Shown here: piece after piece, positions 38,836-48,048 of the stretch
Numbering within the stretch: the stretch's first letter is position 1
Layout: each line of letters opens with the position of its first letter
Assembly: GCF_947488025.1 (NCBI RefSeq)
Contig: NZ_CANKYS010000006.1
Span: 62,001-126,000 of the forward strand
Source: an uncultured Nocardioides sp.
Lineage (GTDB): Bacteria; Actinomycetota; Actinomycetes; Propionibacteriales; Nocardioidaceae
DNA length: 64,000 nucleotides
Direction: 5' to 3'
Notes under the pieces: generated by a model
The model's database searches: none
What the model saw: only the letters and a program-made list of their open reading frames with translations
What the model was told of the DNA's origin: nothing
Made by a program: the position numbers and the translations under genes

Positions 38836-39848
38836 GGGCGGAGGAGCACCTTGATCGCGCGACGCTCGTCCATGGCCCGGTAGCCCTCGGCCGCCTCGGC
38901 CATCGGGAGCGTCAGGTCGAAGACCTTGCCCGGGTCGATCGCACCCGACAGCACCCGGTCGAGCAGGTCAGGCAGGTAGCGGCGGACCGGGGCCATGCCG
39001 CCGGCGAGGCCGACGTTCTTCTGGAACATCCGGCGCACCGGCAGCTCGACGCCGTGCGGCACCCCCACGAAGCCGACCGTCGAGCCCGGGCGCGCGACGG
39101 TGAACGCCGTCTTCATGGCGCCGTCGGTGCCGACGCACTCGAGGACGGCGTCGGCGCCGATGCCGTCGGTGAGGTCGGCGATGCGGGCCTCCCCCTCCTT
39201 GCCGCGCTCGGCGACGACGTCGGTCGCGCCGAAGGACCGGGCGATCTCCTGACGGGGCTCGTGGCGCGACATCGCGATCACGCGCTCGGCGCCCATCTGC
39301 GAGGCCGCGAGCACCCCGCTGAGGCCGACCGCGCCGTCGCCGACCACGACGACGGTGTGCCTGGGCTGCACGCCGGCGGCGACCGCAGCGTGCCAGCCGG
39401 TGGCCATCACGTCGGTGAGCGCCAGCAGCGACGGAACCAGGTACTCGTCGGGCATCCCGTCGGTCGCGACGAGGCTGCCGTCGGCCTGGGTCACCCGGGC
39501 GTACTCGCCCTGCCCGCTCTGGGTCATGCCGAGGTTGACGCAGGCCGACTGCACCCCCGCGCGGCAGTGCGCGCAGGTGTTGTCGCAGTGGCAGAACGGG
39601 ACGATCACGAAGTCGCCGACCTTGGTGGTGGAGACCTCCGAGCCCACCTCCTCCACGACGCCGACGCACTCGTGGCCGATGGTCGACCCGGCGCTCACGT
39701 CGTTCTCGCCGCGGTAGGGCCAGAGGTCGGAGCCGCAGATGCAGCCGGCGACCACCTTGACGATCGCGTCGGTGGGCAGCTCGATCCGCGGGTCGGGGAC
39801 GTCCTCGAAGCGGATGTCCCCGGGCGCATGGATGGTGGTGGCACGCAT
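38832..39848 (-). CDS. Zinc-dependent alcohol dehydrogenase
   Basis: A 338-residue medium-chain dehydrogenase with catalytic zinc ligands in CICGSDLWPYRG and GHECVG, and structural zinc cysteines in CHCDNTCAHCRAGVQSAC. The Rossmann motif VVVGDGAVGLSGV follows near residue 170. Substrate unknown. ATG 39848 gives MRATTIHAPGDIRFEDVPDP, the normal start; the frame extends upstream to 39881 without similarity. First gene of a two-gene unit with the phosphatase. Confidence 0.92.
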   Translation of the reverse strand: MRATTIHAPGDIRFEDVPDPRIELPTDAIVKVVAGCICGSDLWPYRGENDVSAGSTIGHECVGVVEEVGSEVSTTKVGDFVIVPFCHCDNTCAHCRAGVQSACVNLGMTQSGQGEYARVTQADGSLVATDGMPDEYLVPSLLALTDVMATGWHAAVAAGVQPRHTVVVVGDGAVGLSGVLAASQMGAERVIAMSRHEPRQEIARSFGATDVVAERGKEGEARIADLTDGIGADAVLECVGTDGAMKTAFTVARPGSTVGFVGVPHGVELPVRRMFQKNVGLAGGMAPVRRYLPDLLDRVLSGAIDPGKVFDLTLPMAEAAEGYRAMDERRAIKVLLRP

Positions 39849-39943
39849 GGGCCGATCCTGCCATGCACGTGTGCACGCCATCCCTCCCTACGGGCGTCCC
39901 TCCCCCGGTCGTCGAAGGACGCTCGGGAGCGGCGAACTAGCGT

Positions 39944-39961
39944 TATCTCATATCTGAGATA
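39944..39961. promoter_or_regulatory. A+T-rich palindrome, likely operator of the XRE-MurA gene
   Basis: TATCTCA (39944-39950) and TGAGATA (39955-39961) with a 4-bp spacer form a perfect dyad, very A+T-rich for this genome, 11 bp before the ATG at 39973. XRE proteins bind such dyads, and the downstream product carries an XRE domain, so autoregulation is likely. Confidence 0.7.
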
Positions 39962-39972
39962 CCGTTGTCGCC

Positions 39973-41496
39973 ATGGCTGACTACAAGGGTCGCATCGGCA
40001 ACCTCATCCGCGACGCCCGCAAGCACCGCGGGCTCACCCAGCACCAGCTGGCCGAGCTGCTCGGCACGAGCCAGAGTGCGATCAACCGCATCGAGAAGGG
40101 CCACCAGAACCTCTCCCTCGAGATGCTCGCCCGCATCGGCGCGGCACTCGACTCCGAGATCGTGGCACTGGGCGCCGGACCCACGCACCTGCGCGTCGAC
40201 GGTCCCACCACGCTGTCCGGCTCGATCGACGTCAAGACCTCGAAGAACGCCGGCGTCGCGCTGCTGTGCGCGTCGCTGCTCAACAAGGGTCGTACGACGT
40301 TGCGCAAGGTCGCGCGGATCGAGGAGGTCAACCGCCTGCTCGAGGTGCTCAACTCCCTCGGCGTGGCCACCCGCTGGGTCGGTGACGACAACGACCTGGA
40401 GATCATCCCGCCCGCGGACCTCAACCTCGCGGCCATCGACGAGACGGCCGCGCGACGTACGCGCTCCGTGATCATGTTCCTCGGCCCGCTGCTGCACCGC
40501 TACGACGAGTTCGACCTCCCCTACGCCGGTGGGTGCAACCTCGGCGAGCGCACGGTCGAGCCGCACATGTCGGCGCTGCGTCCCTTCGGCCTCGAGGTGA
40601 AGGCGAGCGACGGCAGCTACCACGCCAGCGTCAACCGCACCATCGAGCCGTCCCGGCCGATCGTGCTGACCGAGCGCGGCGACACGGTCACCGAGAACGC
40701 CCTCATGGCCGCAGCGCTCCACCCGGGCACGACCGTGATCCGCAACGCCTCGTCCAACTACATGGTCCAGGACCTGTGCTTCTACCTCCAGCGCCTGGGC
40801 GTGGAGGTCGAGGGCATCGGCACCACGACGCTCAAGGTCACCGGCCGGTCGTCCATCGACGTCGACGTCGACTACGCCCCTGCCGAGGACCCGATCGAGG
40901 CGATGTCACTGCTCGCGGCCGCCATCGTGACCAAGTCGTCCATCACCATCCGCCGGGTGCCGATCGAGTTCCTCGAGATCGAGCTCGCGACGCTGGAGGA
41001 GATGGGCTTCCGCTACGACCGCTCCCCCGAGTACGCCGCCCTCAACGGCGAGACCCGGCTGGTGGACATCACCACCCACCCCTCCGAGCTGCGGGCGCCG
41101 CTCGACAAGATCCACCCGATGCCGTTCCCCGGCCTCAACATCGACAACCTGCCGTTCTTCGCCGTCATCGCCGCGGTCGCCGAGGGTCAGACGCTCCTCC
41201 ACGACTGGGTCTACGAGAACCGCGCGATCTACCTCACCGAGCTCAACAAGCTCGGTGCCCAGGTCAAGCTCCTCGACCCGCACCGCGTGCTGATCGAGGG
41301 CCCGACGCACTTCTCCGGCGCGGAGATCGTCTGCCCGCCCGCCCTGCGCCCGGCCGTCGTGCTGCTGATCGCGATGCTCGCCTCGAAGGGCCGCAGCGTG
41401 CTGCGCTCGACGTACGTCATCCACCGCGGCTACGAGGACCTTGCCGAGCGGCTCAACGAGCTCGGCGCCAACATCGAGACCTTCCGCGACATCTGA
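39973..41496 (+). CDS. MurA-like enolpyruvyl transferase fused to XRE helix-turn-helix
   Basis: A 507-residue fusion. Residues 7-61 are an XRE-type HTH (IRDARKHRGLTQHQLAELLG, TSQSAINRIEKG); residues about 70-500 are a UDP-GlcNAc 1-carboxyvinyltransferase fold. Catalytic residues appear kept: K91-N92 in KTSKNAGVAL, C188 in LPYAGGCNLGER (the fosfomycin target cysteine of MurA) and the HRGYEDLAERLNELGANIE tail. MurA makes the first committed peptidoglycan precursor. Whether this paralogue is an enzyme, a sensor-regulator, or both is open. An operator-like palindrome is at 39944-39961. Confidence 0.88.
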   Translation: MADYKGRIGNLIRDARKHRGLTQHQLAELLGTSQSAINRIEKGHQNLSLEMLARIGAALDSEIVALGAGPTHLRVDGPTTLSGSIDVKTSKNAGVALLCASLLNKGRTTLRKVARIEEVNRLLEVLNSLGVATRWVGDDNDLEIIPPADLNLAAIDETAARRTRSVIMFLGPLLHRYDEFDLPYAGGCNLGERTVEPHMSALRPFGLEVKASDGSYHASVNRTIEPSRPIVLTERGDTVTENALMAAALHPGTTVIRNASSNYMVQDLCFYLQRLGVEVEGIGTTTLKVTGRSSIDVDVDYAPAEDPIEAMSLLAAAIVTKSSITIRRVPIEFLEIELATLEEMGFRYDRSPEYAALNGETRLVDITTHPSELRAPLDKIHPMPFPGLNIDNLPFFAVIAAVAEGQTLLHDWVYENRAIYLTELNKLGAQVKLLDPHRVLIEGPTHFSGAEIVCPPALRPAVVLLIAMLASKGRSVLRSTYVIHRGYEDLAERLNELGANIETFRDI

Positions 41497-41504
41497 GACG
41501 GGCA

Positions 41505-41531
41505 GCCGGCGACGAGGAACGAGTCGCCGGC
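41505..41531 (+). terminator. Terminator-like hairpin after XRE-MurA gene
   Basis: GCCGGCGAC (41505-41513) and GTCGCCGGC (41523-41531) make a perfect 9-bp stem with the 9-nt loop GAGGAACGA, 8 bp after the stop. No U-tract. Confidence 0.65.
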
Positions 41532-41558
41532 GTGGGCCCGGCCAGATCGAGCAAGCCC

Positions 41559-41581
41559 TCCGAGCGAGGAACGAGCTCGGA
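41559..41581 (+). repeat. Second hairpin with the same loop
   Basis: TCCGAGC (41559-41565) and GCTCGGA (41575-41581) form a 7-bp stem around GAGGAACGA (41566-41574), the same 9-nt loop as the hairpin at 41505-41531 although the stems differ. Confidence 0.6.
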
Positions 41582-41615
41582 ACGGGCGCGTCGAGATCTC
41601 ACGTCATTGGAGAGA

Positions 41616-41657
41616 TGGTTTCGGGGCTCGTCGCTGGCGCTCCTCGCACCTCAACCA
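41616..41657. repeat. REP-like intergenic palindrome
   Basis: TGGTT (41616-41620) and AACCA (41653-41657) flank GGGGCTCGTCGCTGGCGCTC followed by CTCGCACCTC. Intergenic elements with a GGTTTCG...CTCAACC frame are, by memory, repeated in Nocardioides-type genomes. It sits between convergent genes. Confidence 0.45.
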
Positions 41658-41670
41658 GCGAGGCGGGCGC

Positions 41671-41931
41671 TCAGCTGAAGAGCGTCTCCACCCAGGCCCG
41701 CGACACCTTGCCGGTCGTCGGCGGGGCGGTCATGTCGGCGGTGATGCGCGGCAGGGGTGCGGTGTGCTGGCCGGCGTTGCGGTGCCAGTCGTTCTCCGCC
41801 TCGACCAGCATCCCCAGGTCGGCGCGCGCGAGGAACACCCCGTGCCCCTCAGGGCACGAGCTGACCGTCGCCTCACCGTGGGTCCGCTGGTCCATCTCCA
41901 CACCACACCGGGGACACGTCATGCTCTCCAT
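41671..41931 (-). CDS. zf-TFIIB-like zinc-binding protein
   Basis: An 86-residue protein. The N-terminus has CPRCGVEMDQRTHGEATVSS, then CPEGHGVFLARADLGMLVEA; with the CxxC and CxxGHGVFL pattern this is the zf-TFIIB-like family of unknown function. The rest (to VSRAWVETLFS) is not distinctive. It is divergent from the GDPD gene with 35 bp between the starts, so at least one of the two probably has a very short leader. Confidence 0.78.
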   Translation of the reverse strand: MESMTCPRCGVEMDQRTHGEATVSSCPEGHGVFLARADLGMLVEAENDWHRNAGQHTAPLPRITADMTAPPTTGKVSRAWVETLFS

Positions 41932-41966
41932 CCCCCGACGGTACCGCTGACGTCCATACTTCTGAC

Positions 41967-42803
41967 GTGACGTCGCCCCAACGGTCCGTACCTGCCTACC
42001 TCGACAGCGGACGGCCCCTCGCCTTCGCCCACCGTGGTGGCGCCTACCACCCAGACATCGAGGGCCTCGAGAACACGCTGGCCGCGTTCGCGCACGCGGT
42101 CGAGCTCGGCTACACCTACCTCGAGACCGACGTCCACGTCACCCGCGACGGCGTCCTGCTGGCCTTCCACGACACCGTCCTGGACCGGGTGACCGACCGC
42201 ACCGGCAGCATCGCGGACTCGACGTACGCCGAGGTGCAGCAGGCCCTGATCGGCGGTCGCGAGCGGGTGCCGACCCTCGCCGACCTCTTCGACGCCTTCC
42301 CGCAGGCCCGCTTCAACATCGACCTCAAGTCCGAGGGCGCGGTCGAGGCGCTCGCGCGCTTCATCGAGGCGCGTCAGGCGTGGGACCGGGTGCTGGTCGG
42401 CTCGTTCTCCGGACGCCGGATGAACGCGTTCCGCCGGCGCACGGGTGGTCGGGTCGCCACCTCGGCCCACCCGCTGGAGGTGGTCGCCTTCGTGCTCTCC
42501 CCCAGCGCCCGGCTCGCCCGGTGGCTCACCCGCGGGCGACCGGCGGCGCTGCAGGTCCCCCACCGGCGGGGCCGCGTCCTCGTGGTCTCGCGCGGGCTCG
42601 TACGACGGGCCCGCGCGGCCGGCGTCCAGGTGCACGTCTGGACCATCGACGACCCAATTGAGATGAACGCCCTCCTGGACCGTGGTGTCGACGGCATCAT
42701 GACCGATCGCACGGACATACTCAGGGACGTGCTCCGCGCCCGCGGACAGTGGAACGGCCCCGACCAGCCATGGCAGGGGGATGGCATGGAGGGGGACGCA
42801 TGA
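41967..42803 (+). CDS. Glycerophosphodiester phosphodiesterase
   Basis: A 278-residue GDPD-family TIM barrel that hydrolyses glycerophosphodiesters to glycerol 3-phosphate and alcohol. Catalytic signature: FAHRGG (His 21), GLENTLAAF, TYLETDVHVTRDG and LLAFHDTVLDR. No signal peptide, so cytoplasmic. The GTG start gives normal length. Its last bases overlap the MFS start by 4 bp (ATGA), so both are expressed together. Confidence 0.92.
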   Translation: MTSPQRSVPAYLDSGRPLAFAHRGGAYHPDIEGLENTLAAFAHAVELGYTYLETDVHVTRDGVLLAFHDTVLDRVTDRTGSIADSTYAEVQQALIGGRERVPTLADLFDAFPQARFNIDLKSEGAVEALARFIEARQAWDRVLVGSFSGRRMNAFRRRTGGRVATSAHPLEVVAFVLSPSARLARWLTRGRPAALQVPHRRGRVLVVSRGLVRRARAAGVQVHVWTIDDPIEMNALLDRGVDGIMTDRTDILRDVLRARGQWNGPDQPWQGDGMEGDA

Positions 42804-44161
42804 CGGACGTGGAGGGCGGGATCGCCAACCTCGCGCCGCTCGAGCAGGCGCGCGAGCAGAAGGCCTGGTACTGGTACGACTGGGCCAACAGCGCCTACAC
42901 GACCACCATCGGCACCGTCTTCTTCGGCCCCTACTTCATCAACCTGGCCGAGAACGCCGTCGGCGGCGAGGACGGCCGCTTCGAGGTCGGCGGGATCTCC
43001 CTGCCCCCCGACTCGCTGTTCTTCTGGCTGATCACGGTCTCCACGATCCTGTCCGCGCTGGTGCTGCCCCCACTGGGGGCCTACGCCGACCGCGTGGCCA
43101 ACAAGAAGCGCCTGCTCGCGACCCTGGCCTGGATCGGCGCGTTCTTCGCCTCGCTGATCTTCTTCGCGACGGGCGACAACTGGCAGCTCGCCGCGGTCGG
43201 CATCGTGCTCGGCAACCTGTTCTTCGGCGCGGCCGGCGTGGTCAACGACTCGATCCTGCCGCTCATCTCCGACGAGGACGACCGGGACCGGGTCTCCTCC
43301 CGCGGCTGGGCCTTCGGCTACCTCGGCGGCGGCCTCCTCCTCGTGCTCAACCTGGCTGTCTACCTAGGGCACGAGGCCCTGGGACTCGACGAGGGGCTCG
43401 CCGCCCGCCTGTGCATGCTGTCGGCAGCCGTGTGGTGGGCCGGGTTCACCCTGATCCCCTTCCTCAAGCTCAACGACCACCCGCCGGTCGCGGTCGAGCA
43501 GGTGGAGGGCAACGCGATCCGTCGGAGCTTCGGCCAGCTCGCGGCCACGCTGCGCGACATGCGGCAGTACCCCATGGCCCTGACCTTCCTGATCGCCTAC
43601 CTCTTCTTCAACGACGGCATCCAGACCGTCATCGCGTCCGCCTCGGTCTACGGCTCGGAGGAGCTCGGCCACGGGCAGACGGTCCTCATCGCCACGATCC
43701 TGATGGTGCAGTTCGTGGCCTTCGGCGGTGCGCTGCTGTTCGGTCGGCTCGCCGGCCGGGTGGGCGCCAAGCGGACCATCCTGATGGGCCTGGCCATCTG
43801 GTGCGTGATCGTCACGGCGGGCCTGTTCCTGCCGGCCGGCAACGTGGCCCTCTTCCTGGTGATGGGCGTGGCCATCGGCATCGTGCTGGGTGGCACGCAG
43901 GCCCTCGCCCGGTCCTACTTCTCCCTCCTCATCCCCCGGGGCAAGGAGGCGGAGTACTTCAGCTTCTACCACGCGATGGACCGCGGCACCTCCTGGTTCG
44001 GTACAGCGACGTTCGGCATCGTGCTCGCCCTCACCGACTCCTACCGGCCGGCGCTGTTCGCCCTGATCGCCTTCTTCGTGATCGGCGGCCTGCTGCTCAC
44101 CCGGGTCGACACCGAGCGCGGCATCCGCGAGGCGGGCAACGACGTACCCGCGGTGATCTGA
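42800..44161 (+). CDS. MFS transporter, UMF1/Atg22-like family
   Basis: A 453-residue membrane protein with about 12 helices. The N-terminal KAWYWYDWANSAYTTTIGTV is the UMF1 (Atg22-like) signature; GGTQALARSYFSLLIPRGKE and SFYHAMDRGTSWFG are also family marks. ATG 42800 is chosen because GGAGGGGG precedes it and it overlaps the GDPD stop. Substrate unknown; eukaryotic Atg22 exports amino acids from the vacuole. Coupling to GDPD suggests a lipid head-group or amino acid product, but this is inference. Confidence 0.9.
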   Translation: MTDVEGGIANLAPLEQAREQKAWYWYDWANSAYTTTIGTVFFGPYFINLAENAVGGEDGRFEVGGISLPPDSLFFWLITVSTILSALVLPPLGAYADRVANKKRLLATLAWIGAFFASLIFFATGDNWQLAAVGIVLGNLFFGAAGVVNDSILPLISDEDDRDRVSSRGWAFGYLGGGLLLVLNLAVYLGHEALGLDEGLAARLCMLSAAVWWAGFTLIPFLKLNDHPPVAVEQVEGNAIRRSFGQLAATLRDMRQYPMALTFLIAYLFFNDGIQTVIASASVYGSEELGHGQTVLIATILMVQFVAFGGALLFGRLAGRVGAKRTILMGLAIWCVIVTAGLFLPAGNVALFLVMGVAIGIVLGGTQALARSYFSLLIPRGKEAEYFSFYHAMDRGTSWFGTATFGIVLALTDSYRPALFALIAFFVIGGLLLTRVDTERGIREAGNDVPAVI

Positions 44162-44238
44162 GCCTGCTCGGGGCCAGGTCCACCCCTGGGGGTGAAGTTC
44201 GTCTCGCCTGAGCGTGGCCGCCGACACCGTGAATCCGC

Positions 44239-44264
44239 GGAATTGTGCGGTCCCCGCTACCGTT
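44239..44264 (+). promoter_or_regulatory. SigR-type promoter of rbpA
   Basis: GGAAT (44239-44243), exactly 18 bp, then GTT (44262-44264) fits the SigR/SigH disulfide-stress consensus GGGAAT-N18-GTT known from Streptomyces, where rbpA is a SigR target. It would give a leader of roughly 125 nt. The rest of the 237-bp gap 44162-44398 holds a weak hairpin CCAGG-N6-CCTGG after the MFS gene and no ORF. Confidence 0.8.
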
Positions 44265-44398
44265 GAAGATCGTAGAAGTTCCGGTGCGATCGAGCCGCGT
44301 CGTCCACGAGCGGCGTCACGAACCATTGTCTGGCTCGTTGCACTGGAAGACCCGAACACAACACAACGGGTGTCAGCAACCCAATGGAGGTGGGCACG

Positions 44399-44779
44399 GT
44401 GGCGGAGCGCACACTACGTGGCGCACGGCTCGGCGGCCAGAGTTTCGAGGACGAGCGCGGCATCGAGTTCGCCGCTCGGCAGCAGGTCGGTTACCGGTGC
44501 AAGCAGGGGCACGACTTCGAGGTCACGATGTCGGTCGAGGCCGACATCCCGGCCAAGTGGGAGTGCCCGCGATGTGGCGAGGAGGCCCTGAGCACGGCGG
44601 GCATCCTCCCCGAGGAGAAGGTCGAGAAGCCGGTGCGCACGCACTGGGACATGCTCCTGGAGCGTCGCTCCGAGAAGGAGCTCGAGGACATCCTCAAGGA
44701 GCGGCTGGAGCTGCTGCGCGGTGGCGAGATCGGCCCCGCGCACCTGCACCGCGCCAACAAGAAGAAGCGCGTCAGCTGA
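44399..44779 (+). CDS. rbpA: RNA polymerase-binding protein RbpA
   Basis: A 126-residue actinobacterial RNA polymerase-binding protein that stabilises the open complex with the principal sigma factor. MAERTLRGARLGGQSFEDER is the family start; zinc ligands C34, H38, C56 and C59 are seen in YRCKQGHDF and WECPRCGE; the sigma-interaction domain contains PVRTHWDMLLERRSEKELED. GTG 44399 is chosen over an in-frame ATG at 44384, because TGGAGG (44385-44390) is its RBS. Control by a SigR-type promoter (44239-44264) is likely. The stop lies in a 16-bp palindrome (44771-44786). Confidence 0.97.
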   Translation: MAERTLRGARLGGQSFEDERGIEFAARQQVGYRCKQGHDFEVTMSVEADIPAKWECPRCGEEALSTAGILPEEKVEKPVRTHWDMLLERRSEKELEDILKERLELLRGGEIGPAHLHRANKKKRVS

Positions 44780-44800
44780 TCAGCTGATCGGGCTGTCGCT

Positions 44801-45361
44801 TCACTCGACGACGTCGCCCCGGACCACCGGGCCTCCGGGCCCAGGTCCGGGGCGTTCGTCGTCCCGGGGTCCGTGACCCGGACCGAAGCCGGTGCCGAAA
44901 CCGCTCCCGAAGCCGGGAGGGCCGAACGGGCCGCCGAGGCCGGGCGCGACCACCAGGCGGCGCTCGACCACCCGGGTGAGCAGCCGGCGCGCGAGGGGCC
45001 GGGTGAAGGGCAGGATCAGCACGATGCCCGCGATGTCGAGCACGAATCCCGGGCTGAGCATCAGCGTGCCGCCGATGAGGATCAGCGCACCGTCGGCGAT
45101 CTCGCGGGCCGGCATCCGACCGAGCTGCAGTGCCTCGCGCAGCGCGGTCCAGGCGCGGCCACCCTCGCGCTTGATCAGCCACGCCCCGAGCAGGCTGTCG
45201 AGCACGAGGAGCACGATCGTCCACCAGGGGCCGACGAGCTGGCCGACCTGGAGGATGGCCCAGATCTCGACCAGGGGCACCACGACGAAGGCGGCCGCGA
45301 GGACCGGGCGCACCCACCGGCGCCGACGGCGTGGTCCTGCGGGCGGGGGTGGAATGGTCAT
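44801..45361 (-). CDS. fxsA: FxsA family membrane protein
   Basis: A 186-residue protein with the FxsA domain: basic N-terminus, helices [20 protein letters not shown] and [18 protein letters not shown], then [20 protein letters not shown] and [19 protein letters not shown] glycine/proline-rich tail of about 45 residues follows. E. coli FxsA suppresses F exclusion of phage T7; the general role is unknown. It overlaps the upstream ppm gene by 4 bp, making a lnt-ppm-fxsA unit. Confidence 0.9.
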   Translation of the reverse strand: MTIPPPPAGPRRRRRWVRPVLAAAFVVVPLVEIWAILQVGQLVGPWWTIVLLVLDSLLGAWLIKREGGRAWTALREALQLGRMPAREIADGALILIGGTLMLSPGFVLDIAGIVLILPFTRPLARRLLTRVVERRLVVAPGLGGPFGPPGFGSGFGTGFGPGHGPRDDERPGPGPGGPVVRGDVVE

Positions 45362-46110
45362 GCCCGGCTCCTGCTCCTCCGGAGCTGCTGACGTCGCTCC
45401 GAGAGCCCCCAGCGGGTGATCTTGCGCAGGGACTCGGACGCGACCTGGCCGCTCATCTTGGAGTCGCCGCGCTCCCGCTCGACGAACTCGATCGGGACCT
45501 CGGTCAGCCGCAGCCCGCGGCTGAGCGTGCGGTAGGCGAGATCGGTCTGGAACACGTATCCAGTAGACCTCACCGAGCCAAGGTCGATCGCCTCCAGGGT
45601 CGTGCGCCGGAACAGGCGGTAGCCGGCGGTGGCATCCTTGACCCGGATGCCGAGCAGCAGACGGACGTACAGGTTGCCGCCGCGCGAGAGCAGGAGCCGC
45701 TGGAGCGGCCAGTTGACCACCGAGCCGCCGGGGACGTAGCGCGAACCGATGACGAGATCGGCCGTGTGGAGCGCGTCGAGGAGCCGCTGGAGCTGCTCGG
45801 GCTGGTGCGACCCGTCGGCGTCCATCTCGCCGATGACGTCGTATCCCGCTCGGAGCGCGACGTCGAAGCCGTGGAGGTAGGCAGCGCCCAGCCCGGCCTT
45901 CTCCGTGCGGTGCACGACGGTCACGGCGGGATCGGCGGCGGCGATCTTGTCGGCGATGTCACCGGTGCCGTCCGGGCTGTTGTCGTCGACGACCAGCACG
46001 TCCACGCCCGGCTGGGCGGCGCGCAACCGCCCGACGATCCACTCGAGGTTGTCGGCCTCGTCGTAGGTCGGGATGACCATCACGCACCGGCCGAGACCGT
46101 CGACACTCAC
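45358..46110 (-). CDS. ppm: Polyprenol monophosphomannose synthase
   Basis: A 250-residue GT2 glycosyltransferase transferring mannose from GDP-mannose to polyprenyl phosphate, the donor for protein and glycolipid mannosylation. Motifs: [44 protein letters not shown] (DxD) and [18 protein letters not shown]. No membrane helices, as in DPM1-type enzymes. In M. tuberculosis Ppm1 is one protein with an N-terminal Lnt domain; here the two halves are separate genes overlapping by 4 bp. Confidence 0.92.
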   Translation of the reverse strand: MSVDGLGRCVMVIPTYDEADNLEWIVGRLRAAQPGVDVLVVDDNSPDGTGDIADKIAAADPAVTVVHRTEKAGLGAAYLHGFDVALRAGYDVIGEMDADGSHQPEQLQRLLDALHTADLVIGSRYVPGGSVVNWPLQRLLLSRGGNLYVRLLLGIRVKDATAGYRLFRRTTLEAIDLGSVRSTGYVFQTDLAYRTLSRGLRLTEVPIEFVERERGDSKMSGQVASESLRKITRWGLSERRQQLRRSRSRA

Positions 46111-47672
46111 GCGGGCGTACCTCGCTCCAGGGGCTGCAACGGCCGGGGCGGCTGCAGGTCGTCGTCGGCGGCGCGGTCGCGCTGCCGGCGACGACGATAG
46201 GTGATGAGCACGACCGCCGTGTGCACGACGAGGAAGATCAGTGCGAGTCGTCCGGGCCAGACGCCGAGACGGACGGCGAGGGTCTGGGTGGTGCTGAGAC
46301 CGACGCTCTCCACCAGCACCTCCTGCCCGCGTGCGGGGACCGACGCGACCACCGTGCCGTCAGGTCGTACGACGCCGGAGATCCCGTTGATCGCGGCCAC
46401 CACCACCCACCGGCCGGTCTCCTGGGCCCGGAGCCGGCTGATCTCGAACTGCTGGGCGAGCTGGCCGGTGCGGCTGAACATGGCGTTGCTCGTCTGCACC
46501 GTCACCAGCTCGGCACCGCGCGCCACCTGGCCGGCGATCCCCTCGTCGTAGGCGACGTCGAAGCAGATCGCGTCGGCGACGAGCAGGTCGCCGATCCGGA
46601 TCGGCTCCAGGCTGGTGCCGCGCACCATGTCGCGCGGCACCTCGGTGAGCCTGCCGTAGGTGGAAGGCATCCAGCTGCTGCCGCGGAAGGGGATGTACTC
46701 GCCGTAGGGCACCGGGTGGCGCTTGGTGTAGCGGTCGCCGCTGCCCAGACCCGGTTGGAAGACGATCCCCTGGTTGAGCACCTGGGTGTCATCGAGGGGG
46801 TTGCTGTTGGTGCCGCCGACCAGGATCGGGACCGCGATGGCGTCGGATGCGGCGACGATGCCGGCGTGGACCTCGGTGTCGAGGAAGGGGTCGACCGCGG
46901 TCGAGTTCTCCGGCCACACCACGAAGTCGGGTCGCGGCTGCTCCCCCGCGGCCACGGCGTCGGCCAGCTCCTCGGTCAGCCGCACGTGATTGGCCGTCAC
47001 CTCGCGGTGCACGGCCGGCACGTTGAGCCCGGTGCCCGGGACGTCGCCCTGCACTGCCGCGACCGTGGCCGTGCCGCTGCGCTCGAGCGGGAACGGCACC
47101 AGTGCGGGCGCGAGGGTGACGACGGCCAGTCCCGCCACGGCGGCGTACGTCGCGCGGGACGGGGTGCGCACCTCCAGCAGCACCCAGGCGAGCGTCGTAC
47201 CGGTGAGCGCCACCAGGAGGCTGACGCCCGTCATGCCGATCCACGGCAGGGCGTCGGCCCACGGGGTGTCGGCGGTGGCGAACACCAGACGACCGAACGG
47301 CATGCCACTGAAGGGGAAGCCGCTGCGCAACGTCTCGATGCCGACCCACCACAGCGCGGCGAGGACGGGCCACGCGCGCGACCGCATGCTCCACGAGATC
47401 CCGATGCCGAGCGGGACGAAGAAGGCCGCCTCCATGGCGCACATCGCCAGCCAGGCGTCGGTGCCGACCGCGCGCATCCAGACCATCACCGCGTAGACGA
47501 ACGCCACCCCGAAGACGAGGCTGGGCAGCCACGCACGACGCGGCTCGAGCCCGCGCACGGACAGCACCAGGGCCGCGATCGCGGGAGGCATCACCCAGGA
47601 GTGGCCGACCGGCTCGAAGGCGGCTGCCAGCACGAGACCGCCGACGAGGGCGAGGAGGCAGCGGAGCGGCAC
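46107..47672 (-). CDS. lnt: Apolipoprotein N-acyltransferase
   Basis: A 521-residue enzyme adding the third acyl chain to lipoproteins. Several membrane helices occupy the first 200 residues ([20 protein letters not shown]). The catalytic nitrilase-like domain has Glu in [12 protein letters not shown], Lys in [17 protein letters not shown] and Cys in [18 protein letters not shown] 47672 starts [13 protein letters not shown]; the frame runs open to 48071 but with Arg/Gly-rich noise. A last helix [15 protein letters not shown] precedes the stop. Confidence 0.9.
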   Translation of the reverse strand: MPLRCLLALVGGLVLAAAFEPVGHSWVMPPAIAALVLSVRGLEPRRAWLPSLVFGVAFVYAVMVWMRAVGTDAWLAMCAMEAAFFVPLGIGISWSMRSRAWPVLAALWWVGIETLRSGFPFSGMPFGRLVFATADTPWADALPWIGMTGVSLLVALTGTTLAWVLLEVRTPSRATYAAVAGLAVVTLAPALVPFPLERSGTATVAAVQGDVPGTGLNVPAVHREVTANHVRLTEELADAVAAGEQPRPDFVVWPENSTAVDPFLDTEVHAGIVAASDAIAVPILVGGTNSNPLDDTQVLNQGIVFQPGLGSGDRYTKRHPVPYGEYIPFRGSSWMPSTYGRLTEVPRDMVRGTSLEPIRIGDLLVADAICFDVAYDEGIAGQVARGAELVTVQTSNAMFSRTGQLAQQFEISRLRAQETGRWVVVAAINGISGVVRPDGTVVASVPARGQEVLVESVGLSTTQTLAVRLGVWPGRLALIFLVVHTAVVLITYRRRRQRDRAADDDLQPPRPLQPLERGTPA

Positions 47673-47971
47673 GCACAGACCGTAGCCGACGGGTCGGCAC
47701 GGAGGAGCGCCTGCAGCGGTGCGGGAGGAACCGGGGGGCTTCGGACCAACGCGCACCCGTCTGGCTGACGAGCACGCGGAGTTGTCTACGGCCCCGGGGT
47801 CCCTCCCGCATCCAGCCCCCGCGGGGCGCCGTCGACCGGTCGACGGACGGTGGGCACCGCTGGCTCCGCGTGCCCCACGTTCGTCTCCGCTCTGCCGAAG
47901 GCGCCACCCGCGAGCTGCACAGGCGGACCCGGGAACCCTCCCTCTCCGCGAGACCGGTGTCAACACGTCCC

Positions 47972-48003
47972 TGACCTGCGACGACGCACGTTGTCGCAGG
48001 TCA
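47972..48003. repeat. 11-bp stem hairpin upstream of lnt
   Basis: TGACCTGCGAC (47972-47982) and GTCGCAGGTCA (47993-48003) are perfectly complementary with a 10-nt loop. Possible leader structure or second terminator for the kal unit. Confidence 0.55.
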
Positions 48004-48048
48004 ACGGCATGCGCCCCGGAGGAAACTCCATTGACAAATCTCGCGTCG

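Noticed and set aside
44771..44786. 16-bp palindrome TCAGCTGATCAGCTGA at the rbpA stop
   Set aside because: It overlaps the stop codon, is short for a terminator and has no loop; chance with repeated CAGCTG is plausible.
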